Shown here piece after piece: positions 1-7,272 of a DNA stretch of 64,000 nt; the stretch's first letter is position 1, and the number at the start of each line of letters is the position of its first letter. Both the position numbers and the translations under genes were made by a program. The stretch covers positions 1,488,001 to 1,552,000 of the forward strand of contig NZ_CP108046.1 in NCBI RefSeq assembly GCF_041435115.1. Direction: 5' to 3'. Under the pieces are notes generated by a model that did not search any database, was not told the DNA's origin, and saw only the letters and a list, made by a program, of their open reading frames with translations. The DNA comes from Streptomyces sp. NBC_00289 (GTDB lineage: Bacteria > Actinomycetota > Actinomycetes > Streptomycetales > Streptomycetaceae).

Positions 1-431
1 GGGAACACCACCACGAGCAGAGCGAACGGACTGCTGAGATAGGTACCGAAGTCGGGCACGAAACTGGCGCCGAACCCTGACTGCCAGTTGACGAGGAGAC
101 CGCCGTCGGCCTTTCCGTGCAGCAGGTCCCACAAGTGGGCGTGAAAGGGCAGGTACTGGTTGCCCAGGTCGTTGATGCTGCGGGTACGCGGTCCGAAGGG
201 ATAACTGCGGGCAACGGCACTGGCCGCACACAACGCCGTGACAGTGATCGCCGCCGCGAGAAGGGCCGCGGCCTGCCGGGGGCCGGCAGGCCGCAGCAGC
301 CGCAACAGCCGCCGCGTACGCCCGCTTTCCCGACCGGAAGGCTGCCCGGCGGACAGCTCGGAGCGGGCCCCGGAAGCCCGCTCGCCGCTGGTCACCGCAG
401 CGCTCCGGGCAGGATCGAACAAACCGGTCAC
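1..431 (-). CDS. YfhO-family membrane protein, N-terminal part (runs off the left edge)
   Basis: Reading the minus strand from a GTG at 431 gives 143 residues with no stop before the window edge. A basic cytoplasmic segment is followed by a hydrophobic helix (about residues 50-70). A luminal stretch then contains DLGNQYLPFHAHLWDLLHG and NWQSGFGASFVPDFGTYLSS, which I recognise as the conserved first loop of YfhO-type membrane proteins. These are multi-span proteins linked to glycosylation of lipoteichoic acid in Firmicutes and are common but little studied in Streptomyces. A GGGGGA Shine-Dalgarno lies six bases before the GTG; a second in-frame GTG near 395 is an alternative start. The rest of the gene is outside the window. 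Confidence 0.8.
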   Translation of the reverse strand, partial: MTGLFDPARSAAVTSGERASGARSELSAGQPSGRESGRTRRLLRLLRPAGPRQAAALLAAAITVTALCAASAVARSYPFGPRTRSINDLGNQYLPFHAHLWDLLHGKADGGLLVNWQSGFGASFVPDFGTYLSSPFALLVVVF

Positions 432-764
432 AGCAGTCCCCCACGTGTATCCGCCGCATGGCGTCTCGTCCGGGGGTTCCCCTCCCCCGCACGGCGGCAA
501 TTCGCCGAATTAGACGGGGAAAACCTCCGCATGGTTGTGCCGCGACGGACGACGAAAAGCGAATTCCGCGTTCACCGACAGCTATTGCGGAACGAGTCGC
601 AGCCCGCGAGGAAAGGGAAATCATTCACGCAATGAAGGAATGTTGTCCCACACATGAACAGTGAGTGGAGCAGGTCGTCGGCTCCGCGGGCGGTCGCCCC
701 TTTTCGGGACCCGCGGCGTGCGTGGGAGGCTCTCCTCAACGATCACGTCTGAGGAGTACGGCCA
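432..764. other. Divergent intergenic region, no gene seen
   Basis: This 333-bp gap separates the divergent YfhO-like and DppA-like genes and should hold both promoters. Reading frames here are short, have no ribosome site and do not show the usual third-position G/C bias. An AT-richer patch around 500-560 is the likeliest promoter area. I see no convincing operator or hairpin. Confidence 0.5.
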
Positions 765-1595
765 GTGCGGATTTACATCAGTGCCGACATGGAGGGCATC
801 ACGGGGCTCGTCGACGCCGACGACGTCCAGCCCGGCGGCCGGGACTACGAGCGCGGACGGCTGATGATGGCGGAGGACGTCAACGCCGCCATCCGTGGGG
901 CCGTCGCGGCCGGCGCGACCGACGTCACCGTCAACGACGCTCACGGCCCCATGCGCAACCTCCTTCCGGAGGCCCTGCACCCGGCAGCCCGCCTCATCCG
1001 CGGCAAACCCAAGCAGATGGGCATGCTCGAAGGCCTCACGCCCGAGCACGACGCCGTGGTCTGCGTCGGCTACCACTCCCGGGCCGGCGCGCTCGGCGTG
1101 CTGAGCCACAGCTTCATGGGCCACGAGATCGAGGACATGTGGCTGGACGGCCGGCCGGTGGGCGAGATCGGCCTGGCCCACGCCACCGCGGCGGCCATCG
1201 GCGTTCCGGTGGTGGCCCTCACCGGTGACGACTGCGCCTGCGCGGAGATGGCGGACTGGGACGTATCGGTCTCGACCGTCGCCGTGAAGCATGCGCGGGA
1301 CCGTTTCGCGGCGGAGCTGCGCCCGGCCGAGGAAGCACGCGCGGCCATCGAGGAGGCCGTCGCCGCCGCCCTCTCCGCACGACCGTCGGGTGCGGCAGTA
1401 CCTTCGGGTCCGTCCACCCTCGCCGTCCGGTGGCAGTCGGCCTCAGTGGCCTCCACCCTCCTGGGAATACCGGGCGTCAACGCCACGGACACGCGGACCG
1501 TCCAGACGCAGGGCCCTCTGCCCACCCTGTACCGGCTCTTCGGCGTATGGATGCGGGTGGCCGCCTCCCTGACCAACCAGGCGCCGTACTGCTGA
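765..1595 (+). CDS. M55-family D-aminopeptidase (DppA-like)
   Basis: The 276-residue product has the full M55 (DppA) metal and active-site set at the positions known for the Bacillus subtilis enzyme: D8 and E10 in SADMEG, H60 in NDAHGP, H104 in GYHS, H115 in LSHSF and a glutamate at 134 in VGEIG. The family consists of zinc-dependent D-amino-acid aminopeptidases that form decameric barrels in the cytoplasm and release D-Ala from short D-peptides. Cell-wall peptide salvage is the usual inference. The GTG at 765 is chosen because GAGGAG at 751-756 lies eight bases upstream and the protein then begins exactly at the family N-terminus (MRIYISADMEG). The ornithine-cyclodeaminase-like gene follows on the same strand after 133 bp, so the two may be co-transcribed. 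Other short D-peptides are possible substrates. Confidence 0.93.
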   Translation: MRIYISADMEGITGLVDADDVQPGGRDYERGRLMMAEDVNAAIRGAVAAGATDVTVNDAHGPMRNLLPEALHPAARLIRGKPKQMGMLEGLTPEHDAVVCVGYHSRAGALGVLSHSFMGHEIEDMWLDGRPVGEIGLAHATAAAIGVPVVALTGDDCACAEMADWDVSVSTVAVKHARDRFAAELRPAEEARAAIEEAVAAALSARPSGAAVPSGPSTLAVRWQSASVASTLLGIPGVNATDTRTVQTQGPLPTLYRLFGVWMRVAASLTNQAPYC

Positions 1596-1728
1596 CGGTC
1601 GCGCGCCCGGTGTCACGTGGATCGAGCACGTCGCGGACGGCGTGTCAGCACCGGGTCGATGCGGGCCGTGGCCGAGGCTTCACCTGTGCCGGCCGATCAG
1701 GACGGCCGTCGTCGGAAGGACGAGCCAC

Positions 1729-2718
1729 ATGCTTGTGCTCGGGCAGTCGCAGGTCGAATCGCTGCTGGACACCGACGAGTTGATCGACGCCCTGGCCCCG
1801 GCGATGGCGGATCTCAGCTCGGGCCGCGCCTCGGTGCCCGACCGCGTGGCCGCCTTGGTGCCCGAACAGCAGGGCTTCCTGGCGGCGATGCCGGGCTTCC
1901 TGCCGTCGGCGCGGGTCCTGGTGAGCAAGCTGGTCTCGCTGTTCCCGGGCAATGCGGGAACATCGCTGCCGACTCACCAGGCCCTGATCCTCGTCTTCGA
2001 CCCGGCCACCGGTGAGCCCGTGGCACTGCTGGACGGTACGGCCATCACCGCGGCCCGGACCGCGGCGTGTTCGGCGTTGTCGGCGAGGTTGCTGGCCCGC
2101 GAGGAGTCCACGGCGCTGGCCGTCCTGGGCACAGGGGTCCAGGCCCGCTCCCACGCGCTCGCCATCTGCCGGGTGCGCCCCATCCGGAGCGTCCGGGTGG
2201 CGGGCCGGAATCCGGCGAAGGCATCCGCCCTGGCCGAAGAGCTGTCACACGTCCTCGACGCGGACATCCGGGCGGTGCCCACGTACGCCGATGCACTCGA
2301 CGGCGCCGACATCGCCGCCGCGACCACCCACGCCGCGGAACCCGTCATCCGCCGCGCCTGGCTGACGCCCGGGGTGCACGTCACCTCGGTGGGGTTCAAT
2401 CCGGCCGGACGCGAAGTCGACGACGCGACGATCGCCGAGGCACTGGTGTGTGTCGAGTCGCGCCGTGCCGCGCTGGCGCCCTTCCCGGCGGGCAGCAACG
2501 ACCTGCTGGCGCCGATTCGCGACGGCGTCATCACCGCCGACCACGTGCACGCCGAGCTCGGCGAAATCATCGCGGGCAGCAGACCGGGACGCACCTCCCC
2601 GGACCAGATCACCCTCTACAAGTCCGTGGGCGTCGCCGTCCAGGACGCCGCGGCCGCCGCCCTCGTGGTCAACGCCGCACGCCGACAGGCCGTCGGAGAG
2701 GAGATCGGCCTTGGGTGA
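1729..2718 (+). CDS. Ornithine cyclodeaminase / mu-crystallin family protein
   Basis: The 329-residue product starts at an ATG preceded by GGAAGGA (1714-1720). It has the family fold: an N-terminal dimerisation and substrate half, then a Rossmann NAD(P) site (AVLGTGVQARSHA, about residues 125-137) and SVGFN near the active site. The C-terminal ITLYKSVGVAVQD is highly characteristic. Members include ornithine cyclodeaminase, alanine dehydrogenase, lysine cyclodeaminase and ketimine reductase, and sequence alone does not separate them. Placement behind a D-aminopeptidase suggests amino-acid catabolism, which is inference. An in-frame extension back to 1642 exists but lacks a ribosome site and family similarity. 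Confidence 0.9.
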   Translation: MLVLGQSQVESLLDTDELIDALAPAMADLSSGRASVPDRVAALVPEQQGFLAAMPGFLPSARVLVSKLVSLFPGNAGTSLPTHQALILVFDPATGEPVALLDGTAITAARTAACSALSARLLAREESTALAVLGTGVQARSHALAICRVRPIRSVRVAGRNPAKASALAEELSHVLDADIRAVPTYADALDGADIAAATTHAAEPVIRRAWLTPGVHVTSVGFNPAGREVDDATIAEALVCVESRRAALAPFPAGSNDLLAPIRDGVITADHVHAELGEIIAGSRPGRTSPDQITLYKSVGVAVQDAAAAALVVNAARRQAVGEEIGLG

Positions 2719-2794
2719 CAGCGCCGGTGCCCCACCACGTCATGCCTGATGGTCTGGTGCGCCGCGATCGGCGACAAGGGCGGTCGGCGAAGGG

Positions 2795-2899
2795 GGTGGA
2801 GGCGGTGGACACCGGCGACGGACAGGGGCGTTGGAGGCACGCGGCGCCGGCGACGGACGAAGGCGTTGGAGGCAGGCGGCTGCCGGCGATGGAAAGGCG
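2795..2899 (+). repeat. Three tandem 35-bp degenerate repeats
   Basis: Units at 2795-2829, 2830-2864 and 2865-2899 each begin GKTGGAGGC and continue through CCGGCGAYGGA, with exact 35-bp spacing and some divergence. The array ends 35 bp before the DinB start codon. It lies inside an in-frame extension of that gene, but the translated sequence is Arg/Trp/Gly-rich junk. It is probably non-coding leader. Confidence 0.75.
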
Positions 2900-2934
2900 G
2901 TGGACAAAGATCGCGGGAACACCAGACTGGCCCC

Positions 2935-3540
2935 ATGACCGCATCTGATGCCAAGGCTGATCTCCACCGCTACCTGCAGGCCGCCCGCGATGCCCTGCTG
3001 TGGAAGCTCGAAGGGCTCTCGGAGTACGACATCCGGCGCCCGCTGACGCCGACCGGCACCAACCTCCTGGGCCTGGTGAAACACGTGGCCGGTGTGGAGT
3101 TGGGCTACCTCGGCGATACTTTCGGACGGCCGTCGGGCGAGCCGCTGCCCTGGCTCGGGGAGAGTTCTGAACTCAACGCGGACATGTGGGCCACGGCCGA
3201 CGAGGCACGCGAGCAGATCGTGGGCCTGTACCGCCGGGCATGGACGCACGCGGACGCGACGATCGACGCGCTGGCGCTGGACACGATCGGCACGGTGCCG
3301 TGGTGGCCGAGCGGAAGAGACGAGATGACGTTGCATCATGCCGTGGTGCGCGTGCTCGCTGACACGCAGCGGCACGCCGGGCATGCCGACATCGTCCGGG
3401 AACTCATCGACGGTGCGGTGGGAGAGAACGAGGGCAAGAACAGCTTGCCGCCCGGCGACCCGGCATGGTGGGAGGACTACCGAAGCCGGCTGGAGCGTGC
3501 GGCTCGGGAAGCCGACGCGGCTCCGCCGACCGGCGTCTGA
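2935..3540 (+). CDS. DinB-superfamily (DUF664) protein
   Basis: The product has 201 residues and begins MTASDAKADL. It shows the DUF664/DinB four-helix-bundle signature: H50 in LVKHVAGVELGYL and the C-terminal helix ADTQRHAGHADIVREL, whose H147 (with H150 nearby) completes the usual histidine metal site. WWPSGRDEMTLHH fits the family closely. DinB-like proteins include mycothiol-dependent thiol transferases in actinobacteria, but most DUF664 members are uncharacterised. The ATG at 2935 matches the family start; the longer frame back to 2749 crosses a tandem repeat and is rejected. No clear ribosome site is visible, so a leaderless or weakly translated message is possible. Confidence 0.88.
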   Translation: MTASDAKADLHRYLQAARDALLWKLEGLSEYDIRRPLTPTGTNLLGLVKHVAGVELGYLGDTFGRPSGEPLPWLGESSELNADMWATADEAREQIVGLYRRAWTHADATIDALALDTIGTVPWWPSGRDEMTLHHAVVRVLADTQRHAGHADIVRELIDGAVGENEGKNSLPPGDPAWWEDYRSRLERAAREADAAPPTGV

Positions 3541-3645
3541 GTCACGAGACCGCTCGTCGCCCTGACGCCGGCCCCACCCTCGCCAGGGCGCGGCGCCTCT
3601 GCCGACCGTGCCGGTGTCCTGGCCGGCCCGGCCGGTCCGGCCGCG

Positions 3646-3880
3646 GGTGACACCAGACCCCGCCTTCGCTCAAGTCGCGATCACGCTGCGCGAATCCACG
3701 GCGATCGACGAGGCGCTCGGCCTCGTCGACTCCGACGATGTCGACGAGGCAGTGCTGCCCGCTCCCTCGGCCGGCCGCCGCTTCACGCTCGCTGCCGTCG
3801 CCGAGGAGGAGATCGCAGCCACCGGCCGGCCGTCAGGCCACACGACGGCACGGGTCAACCTCGGTAACCGCCCGCGGTGA
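3646..3880 (+). pseudogene. Possible orphan coding fragment, unrecognised
   Basis: From about 3646 to a TGA at 3878-3880 the plus frame reads as ordinary G/C3-biased coding sequence (for example STAIDEALGLVDSDDVDEAV) for roughly 75 codons. It has no ribosome site and no credible N-terminus. It overlaps the 3' end of the convergent TetR gene by 26 bp. I do not recognise a family. It could be the tail of a decayed gene or chance. Confidence is low. Confidence 0.22.
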
Positions 3881-4427
3881 CGGTCTTGAGCTCGGCGAGT
3901 GACTCCCGCAGCAACTGCGAGAGCGTGCGCTCCTCGATCACCGCGATCCAGCGTTCGAAGCCGACCTTGAAGACGGCGACCCCCGCCTCCGCGGTCAGGC
4001 TCGCGGCCGGCTCCGCGACTCCGCGTCGGCGCAGTGTGTCGGCGAGCGCGGCCGACAGGGAGGCGAGCTTGATCAGCTCGCGCTCCTGGAGCTCCGGGTT
4101 CGCGATGATCACGGCCTGTCGCTTCCTCGCGTACTCGCGGCGGTCGACGAACATCTCGGAGGCCGCGTCGAGCCCCGACGCCAGCGCGTCGATCGGCGCC
4201 GCGGACTCCGGAGCGTCGGCGACCGCTCGCACGAACCGCTCCTGCAACTCGCTGGCGCCGAACAGCACTTCGCGCTTGTCGGCGTAGTGCCGGAAGAAGG
4301 TCCGCTCCGTGAGACCCGCCCGTTTGGCGATCTCCGCCACGGTGGTCTGCTCGAACCCGCGCTCGCTGTAAAGCCCCAACGCCGCTTCCGCCAGGCGCCC
4401 GCGCGCGTTCGGCTCCCATCTGCCCAT
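3855..4427 (-). CDS. TetR-family repressor of the adjacent SDR gene
   Basis: The 190-residue protein has an N-terminal TetR helix-turn-helix (about residues 10-55; TTVAEIAKRAGLTERTFFRHYADKREVLF) and a helical ligand-binding C-terminal domain with no recognisable effector signature. It is divergent from the reductase gene at 4513. The 85-bp gap holds two near-identical palindromes, so it most likely represses itself and the reductase. TetR proteins paired with single SDR enzymes usually sense the enzyme's substrate or a related small molecule. The ATG at 4427 puts the helix-turn-helix at the expected distance from the N-terminus. Confidence 0.92.
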   Translation of the reverse strand: MGRWEPNARGRLAEAALGLYSERGFEQTTVAEIAKRAGLTERTFFRHYADKREVLFGASELQERFVRAVADAPESAAPIDALASGLDAASEMFVDRREYARKRQAVIIANPELQERELIKLASLSAALADTLRRRGVAEPAASLTAEAGVAVFKVGFERWIAVIEERTLSQLLRESLAELKTVTAGGYRG

Positions 4428-4441
4428 GCGCAGATCCTACG

Positions 4442-4494
4442 TGATGACAGCGACTGACATCAGGTGCTAGCGTCGATGACAGTAACTGACATCA
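4442..4494 (+). promoter_or_regulatory. SDR promoter with two TetR-type operators
   Basis: Two copies of a palindrome lie 32 bp apart: arms GATGACAG and CTGACATC around a 3-bp centre at 4442-4462, and again at 4474-4494 with one changed base in the centre. A plausible promoter is interleaved. The -35 TGACAG (4445-4450) falls inside the first operator, followed by a 17-bp spacer and -10 TAGCGT (4468-4473). The second operator covers the expected start point. This is a typical arrangement for repression by the divergent TetR protein. Confidence 0.75.
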
Positions 4495-4512
4495 ACAGTT
4501 TGGGCATCCTCC

Positions 4513-5435
4513 ATGCGCATCTTCGTGACCGGCGCGTCCGGCTGGCTCGGCTCCGCCGTCGTTCCCGAGCTCCTCGACGCGGGGCACCAGGTCATCGGCC
4601 TCGCCCGCTCCGACGCCTCCGCCGCCTCGCTCACCGCGGCCGGAGCGGAGGTCGTCCGCGGCACCCTCGACGATCTCGATCTCCTGCGGGACGCGGCCGC
4701 CGCGTCGGACGGGGTGATCCACCTCGCCTTCAAGCACGACATCGCCTTCACCGGCGACTTCAAGGGCGCCGCCGAGGCCGACCGCCGCGCGTCGACACCT
4801 TCGGCGACGCCCTCGCCGGCACCGACCGCCCCTTCGTCCTCGCCGCCGGACTGGTCGGCCTCGCACCCGGACGGGTGGCGACCGAGCGGGACATGCCCAA
4901 GATCGACGGCTCGCCGATCTCGATCCGGTCGGCGACCGCCCTGGCGGCGCTCGCCCTCGCCTCCCGCGGTGTGCGCTCATCCGTCGTACGGCTCTCTCCG
5001 ACCTGCCACGGCGAAGGAGACAACGGTTTCATGGCCACCCTGGTCTCCCTGGCTCGCGCGAGGGGTGTCTCCGGCTACCTCGGCGACGACACCGGCCGCT
5101 GGCCCGCCGTCCACCGCCTCGACGCCGCACGGCTGTTCCACCTGGCGGTGGAGAAGGCCCCGGCCGGATCAGTGCTGCACGGTGCCGCGGAGGAAGGCAT
5201 CTCGATCCGCGACATCGCCGAGGTGATCGGCCGTCACCTCGACGTGCCGGTGGTCTCCGTGGCTCCCGAGGACGCGGAGGAGCACTTCGCCTGGCTGAGC
5301 GCCTTCCTCGGCCTCGACTCCTCGGCGTCGAGCAGCCTCACCCGCACACTGCTGGACTGGGAGCCGACCCACCCCGACCTCCTCACGGACCTCGACAAGG
5401 GCCACTACTTCGACACGCCTGGCAGTGCCGTCTGA
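4513..5435 (+). pseudogene. NAD-dependent epimerase/dehydratase (SDR), frameshifted
   Basis: The first 92 or so codons read [20 protein letters not shown], an extended-SDR Rossmann start (TGASGWLG), up to [10 protein letters not shown] at about 4790. The homologous protein then continues one base earlier in register ([20 protein letters not shown] and on to 5435). One base is missing near 4789-4790, in the GC-rich run before GTCGAC. Restored, the product would be about 307 residues, the normal length for this SDR subgroup (NmrA/YbjT-like nucleoside-diphosphate-sugar epimerases). Both halves keep good coding bias. Recent inactivation or a sequencing error are both possible. Regulation by the divergent TetR protein looks intact. 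Confidence 0.85.
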
Positions 5436-5604
5436 CCAGCCGTACCGCGACGTCCGCGGGAGACTTCCCGTCCCGCGTGGACGGCGTCCGAACGGGTACG
5501 CCGACCTGAACGTGGCGCGGGTCGCGACGGGACCGGCTCGGGATGCGTGATGCACGGGCACTCAGCAGGGTGGACAGGGGGGCCTCACCGAAAGGAGCAC
5601 CGGC

Positions 5605-5835
5605 ATGGCCAAGAGCAGCGGCCGCAAGAAGAACCTCGGCAAGGGCGACAAGGTGACCTGGAGCAGCCACGGCAGCCAGACGGAGGGCACCGTGGAGAAG
5701 AAGATCACCGAGAGGACGAAGTCCTCCGGGCGAACGGTGGACGCCTCACCCGACGACCCGCAGTACGAGGTGCGCAGCGACAAGTCCGGCCGCTCAGCCG
5801 TGCACAAGCCCTCGGCGCTCAAGAAGAAGAAGTAA
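5605..5835 (+). CDS. DUF2945-type small basic protein
   Basis: The 76-residue, lysine-rich protein begins MAKSSGRKKNLGKGDKVTW and contains GDKVTWSSHGSQTEGTVEKK followed by PQYEVRSDKSGRSAVHKPSAL. This is the DUF2945 (hypervirulence-associated, Tudor-like SH3 barrel) pattern. An AAAGGAG ribosome site lies just upstream of 5605. It ends five bases before the GTG of the DUF3140 gene, so the two form a tight pair. The biochemical role is unknown; the small barrel and the basic tail suggest nucleic-acid binding, which is inference. Confidence 0.88.
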   Translation: MAKSSGRKKNLGKGDKVTWSSHGSQTEGTVEKKITERTKSSGRTVDASPDDPQYEVRSDKSGRSAVHKPSALKKKK

Positions 5836-5840
5836 GCGAC

Positions 5841-6182
5841 GTGGAAGCGGACGCCGAGCGCCAGACGTGGGACGAGTTCCGTGAGGTGGTCAACATGACG
5901 CCGTCCCGCCTCGACGACTGGCTCGGCACGGCGGAGTCCCGCGACGCGGGGCAGCACGACGGGGGCGGCGAGTCCACCGGGCACGCATCGGGCCGACAGA
6001 TCGTCGACATCCTGCGCAAGAAGAAGGGCGACCTGTCGGACCCGGACCACCAGCACATGCGGAAGGTCGTGGGCTACGTTCGCCGCCACCTCGCGCAGCG
6101 CCCGTCCGGCGACGTACGTGACACCACCTGGCGTCACTCACTCATGAACTGGGGCCACGACCCGCTCGACACCGGCAAGTAG
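5841..6182 (+). CDS. DUF3140 domain protein
   Basis: The 113-residue protein starts at a GTG five bases after the DUF2945 stop. WDEFREVVNMTPSRLDDWL, SGRQIVDILRKKKGDL and MRKVVGYVRRHLAQRPSGD through WRHSLMNWGHDP are the conserved blocks of DUF3140, which is commonly a neighbour of DUF2945 in actinobacteria and proteobacteria. The conserved pairing argues for a joint but unknown function, perhaps DNA- or stress-related. No membrane segment or signal peptide is seen. Confidence 0.88.
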   Translation: MEADAERQTWDEFREVVNMTPSRLDDWLGTAESRDAGQHDGGGESTGHASGRQIVDILRKKKGDLSDPDHQHMRKVVGYVRRHLAQRPSGDVRDTTWRHSLMNWGHDPLDTGK

Positions 6183-6336
6183 CACCGCCACGACCAGGAC
6201 GGACCCGGGGCCGTCGCCGCCCATGTGGGCGACGACGGCCCCAGCGGCAGATCCGGGACACCGCGCCGGCCCGCTTCCGGCCCCCCACCGTCCCGGCGGG
6301 GCGACCCGGCTCCGGCTCCGGCTCTGCGCGGAACGC

Positions 6337-6936
6337 TCAGCGCGGGAGTCGCGTCACCGTGCCGCAGCCGGCTGCACGAGTGTGGTGGCGGAAAGCGAAT
6401 CGCTGGCCGTGCTCCAGAGCGACAGGCTCCTCGAGGGTGACCGTCACCTCACCACCGTGGAGCGGCCGTACCACCTCGATGCCCTGGGGCAGCACGACGG
6501 TGCCCCACACCGCGGCGGCGCGGGTGTGGAAGCGGAGGCGATCTCCCGAGACCACGTCCGCGCCACCCTGCTCCTCGGACCACAGGGTGAGGTCGGCGGT
6601 GAAGGCGGTGTGGGCGGCGATCGAGCCCGGCGCCGCGAGCACCTGTCCCCGCGCGACGGCGTCTGCGGCGATGTCACGAAGCAGCACCCCGACGTTCATG
6701 CCCGCACTCGCCTCGTCGACAGGCGCGCGGCCTTCTTCGACGCCCGCGACGTGGGCGGTCGCGCCGCCGCCAGGGCCGACGATCTCCACCTCGTCTCCGC
6801 AGCGCACCCGGCCGCGCTCGATCCTGCCCGCAAGCATGACCGCCCTGCCCTGCCGCAGGGAGAAGACGTCTTCGACAGACATCAGGAACGGCTTCTCCGC
6901 CGCACCGACAACGAACTGACCTGTTGCCCCATCCAC
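6337..6936 (-). CDS. EF-Tu-like protein with domains II-III only (no GTPase domain)
   Basis: The 199-residue product aligns by eye with EF-Tu from the start of domain II to the C-terminus. PFLMSVEDVFSLRQGRAVMLAGRIERG, GDEVEIVGPGG, AGMNVGVLLRDI and RGQVLAAPGSIAAHT are domain II; the later VSGDRLRFHTRAAAVWGTVVLP through GQRFAFRHHTRAAGCGTVTRL is domain III. The G domain with GxxxxGKT, DxxG and NKxD is absent, and the sequence upstream of 6936 does not encode it. Conservation is loose compared with a housekeeping tuf. Either it is a decayed duplicate kept as an open frame, or a stand-alone barrel protein. Similar short EF-Tu-like proteins occur elsewhere in streptomycetes, so a function cannot be excluded. 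Confidence 0.8.
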   Translation of the reverse strand: MDGATGQFVVGAAEKPFLMSVEDVFSLRQGRAVMLAGRIERGRVRCGDEVEIVGPGGGATAHVAGVEEGRAPVDEASAGMNVGVLLRDIAADAVARGQVLAAPGSIAAHTAFTADLTLWSEEQGGADVVSGDRLRFHTRAAAVWGTVVLPQGIEVVRPLHGGEVTVTLEEPVALEHGQRFAFRHHTRAAGCGTVTRLPR

Positions 6937-7108
6937 CGGTTCCCCGCGCTCCCCATGTCCCGCCCGCGACAGCCACGAACGGGCGGTTGAGACTGACTAC
7001 GACCACTGCCCGCAGACCTCAGAAACGCTCTCCCGATGGTTCGCGGCTCCGCGCCCGGCGGCGGCGGAGCGGCCGGCGCCCGCTCGTGCGGACGCCCCCC
7101 GAAGCGGT

Positions 7109-7147
7109 GGGCGGGTCCGGCGGGTCGAGTGCCCGCCGGACCCGCCC
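7109..7147 (-). terminator. Strong hairpin terminator of the MMPL gene
   Basis: A perfect 16-bp stem (arms 7109-7124 and 7132-7147, sequence GGGCGGGTCCGGCGGG and its complement) encloses a 7-base loop. It lies about 125 bp beyond the MMPL stop codon on the minus strand. No U-tract follows, as is usual in Streptomyces. The rest of 6937-7272 holds no gene I can support. Confidence 0.8.
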
Positions 7148-7272
7148 GTCGCACCGGGCGCTAGCCGCGTCGGCCGAGGGGTTTGGAGCTGCTGCCGCTG
7201 GAGTGCCCGACACCGTCCGGGGCGTTCGGCCGAGCATGAGACCTGGCAACAGGACTCACTCCCGCTCAGTCC

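Noticed and set aside
2749..2934. N-terminal extension of the DinB protein
   Set aside because: It would translate the 35-bp repeat array into Arg/Trp/Gly-rich sequence; the family starts at the ATG at 2935.
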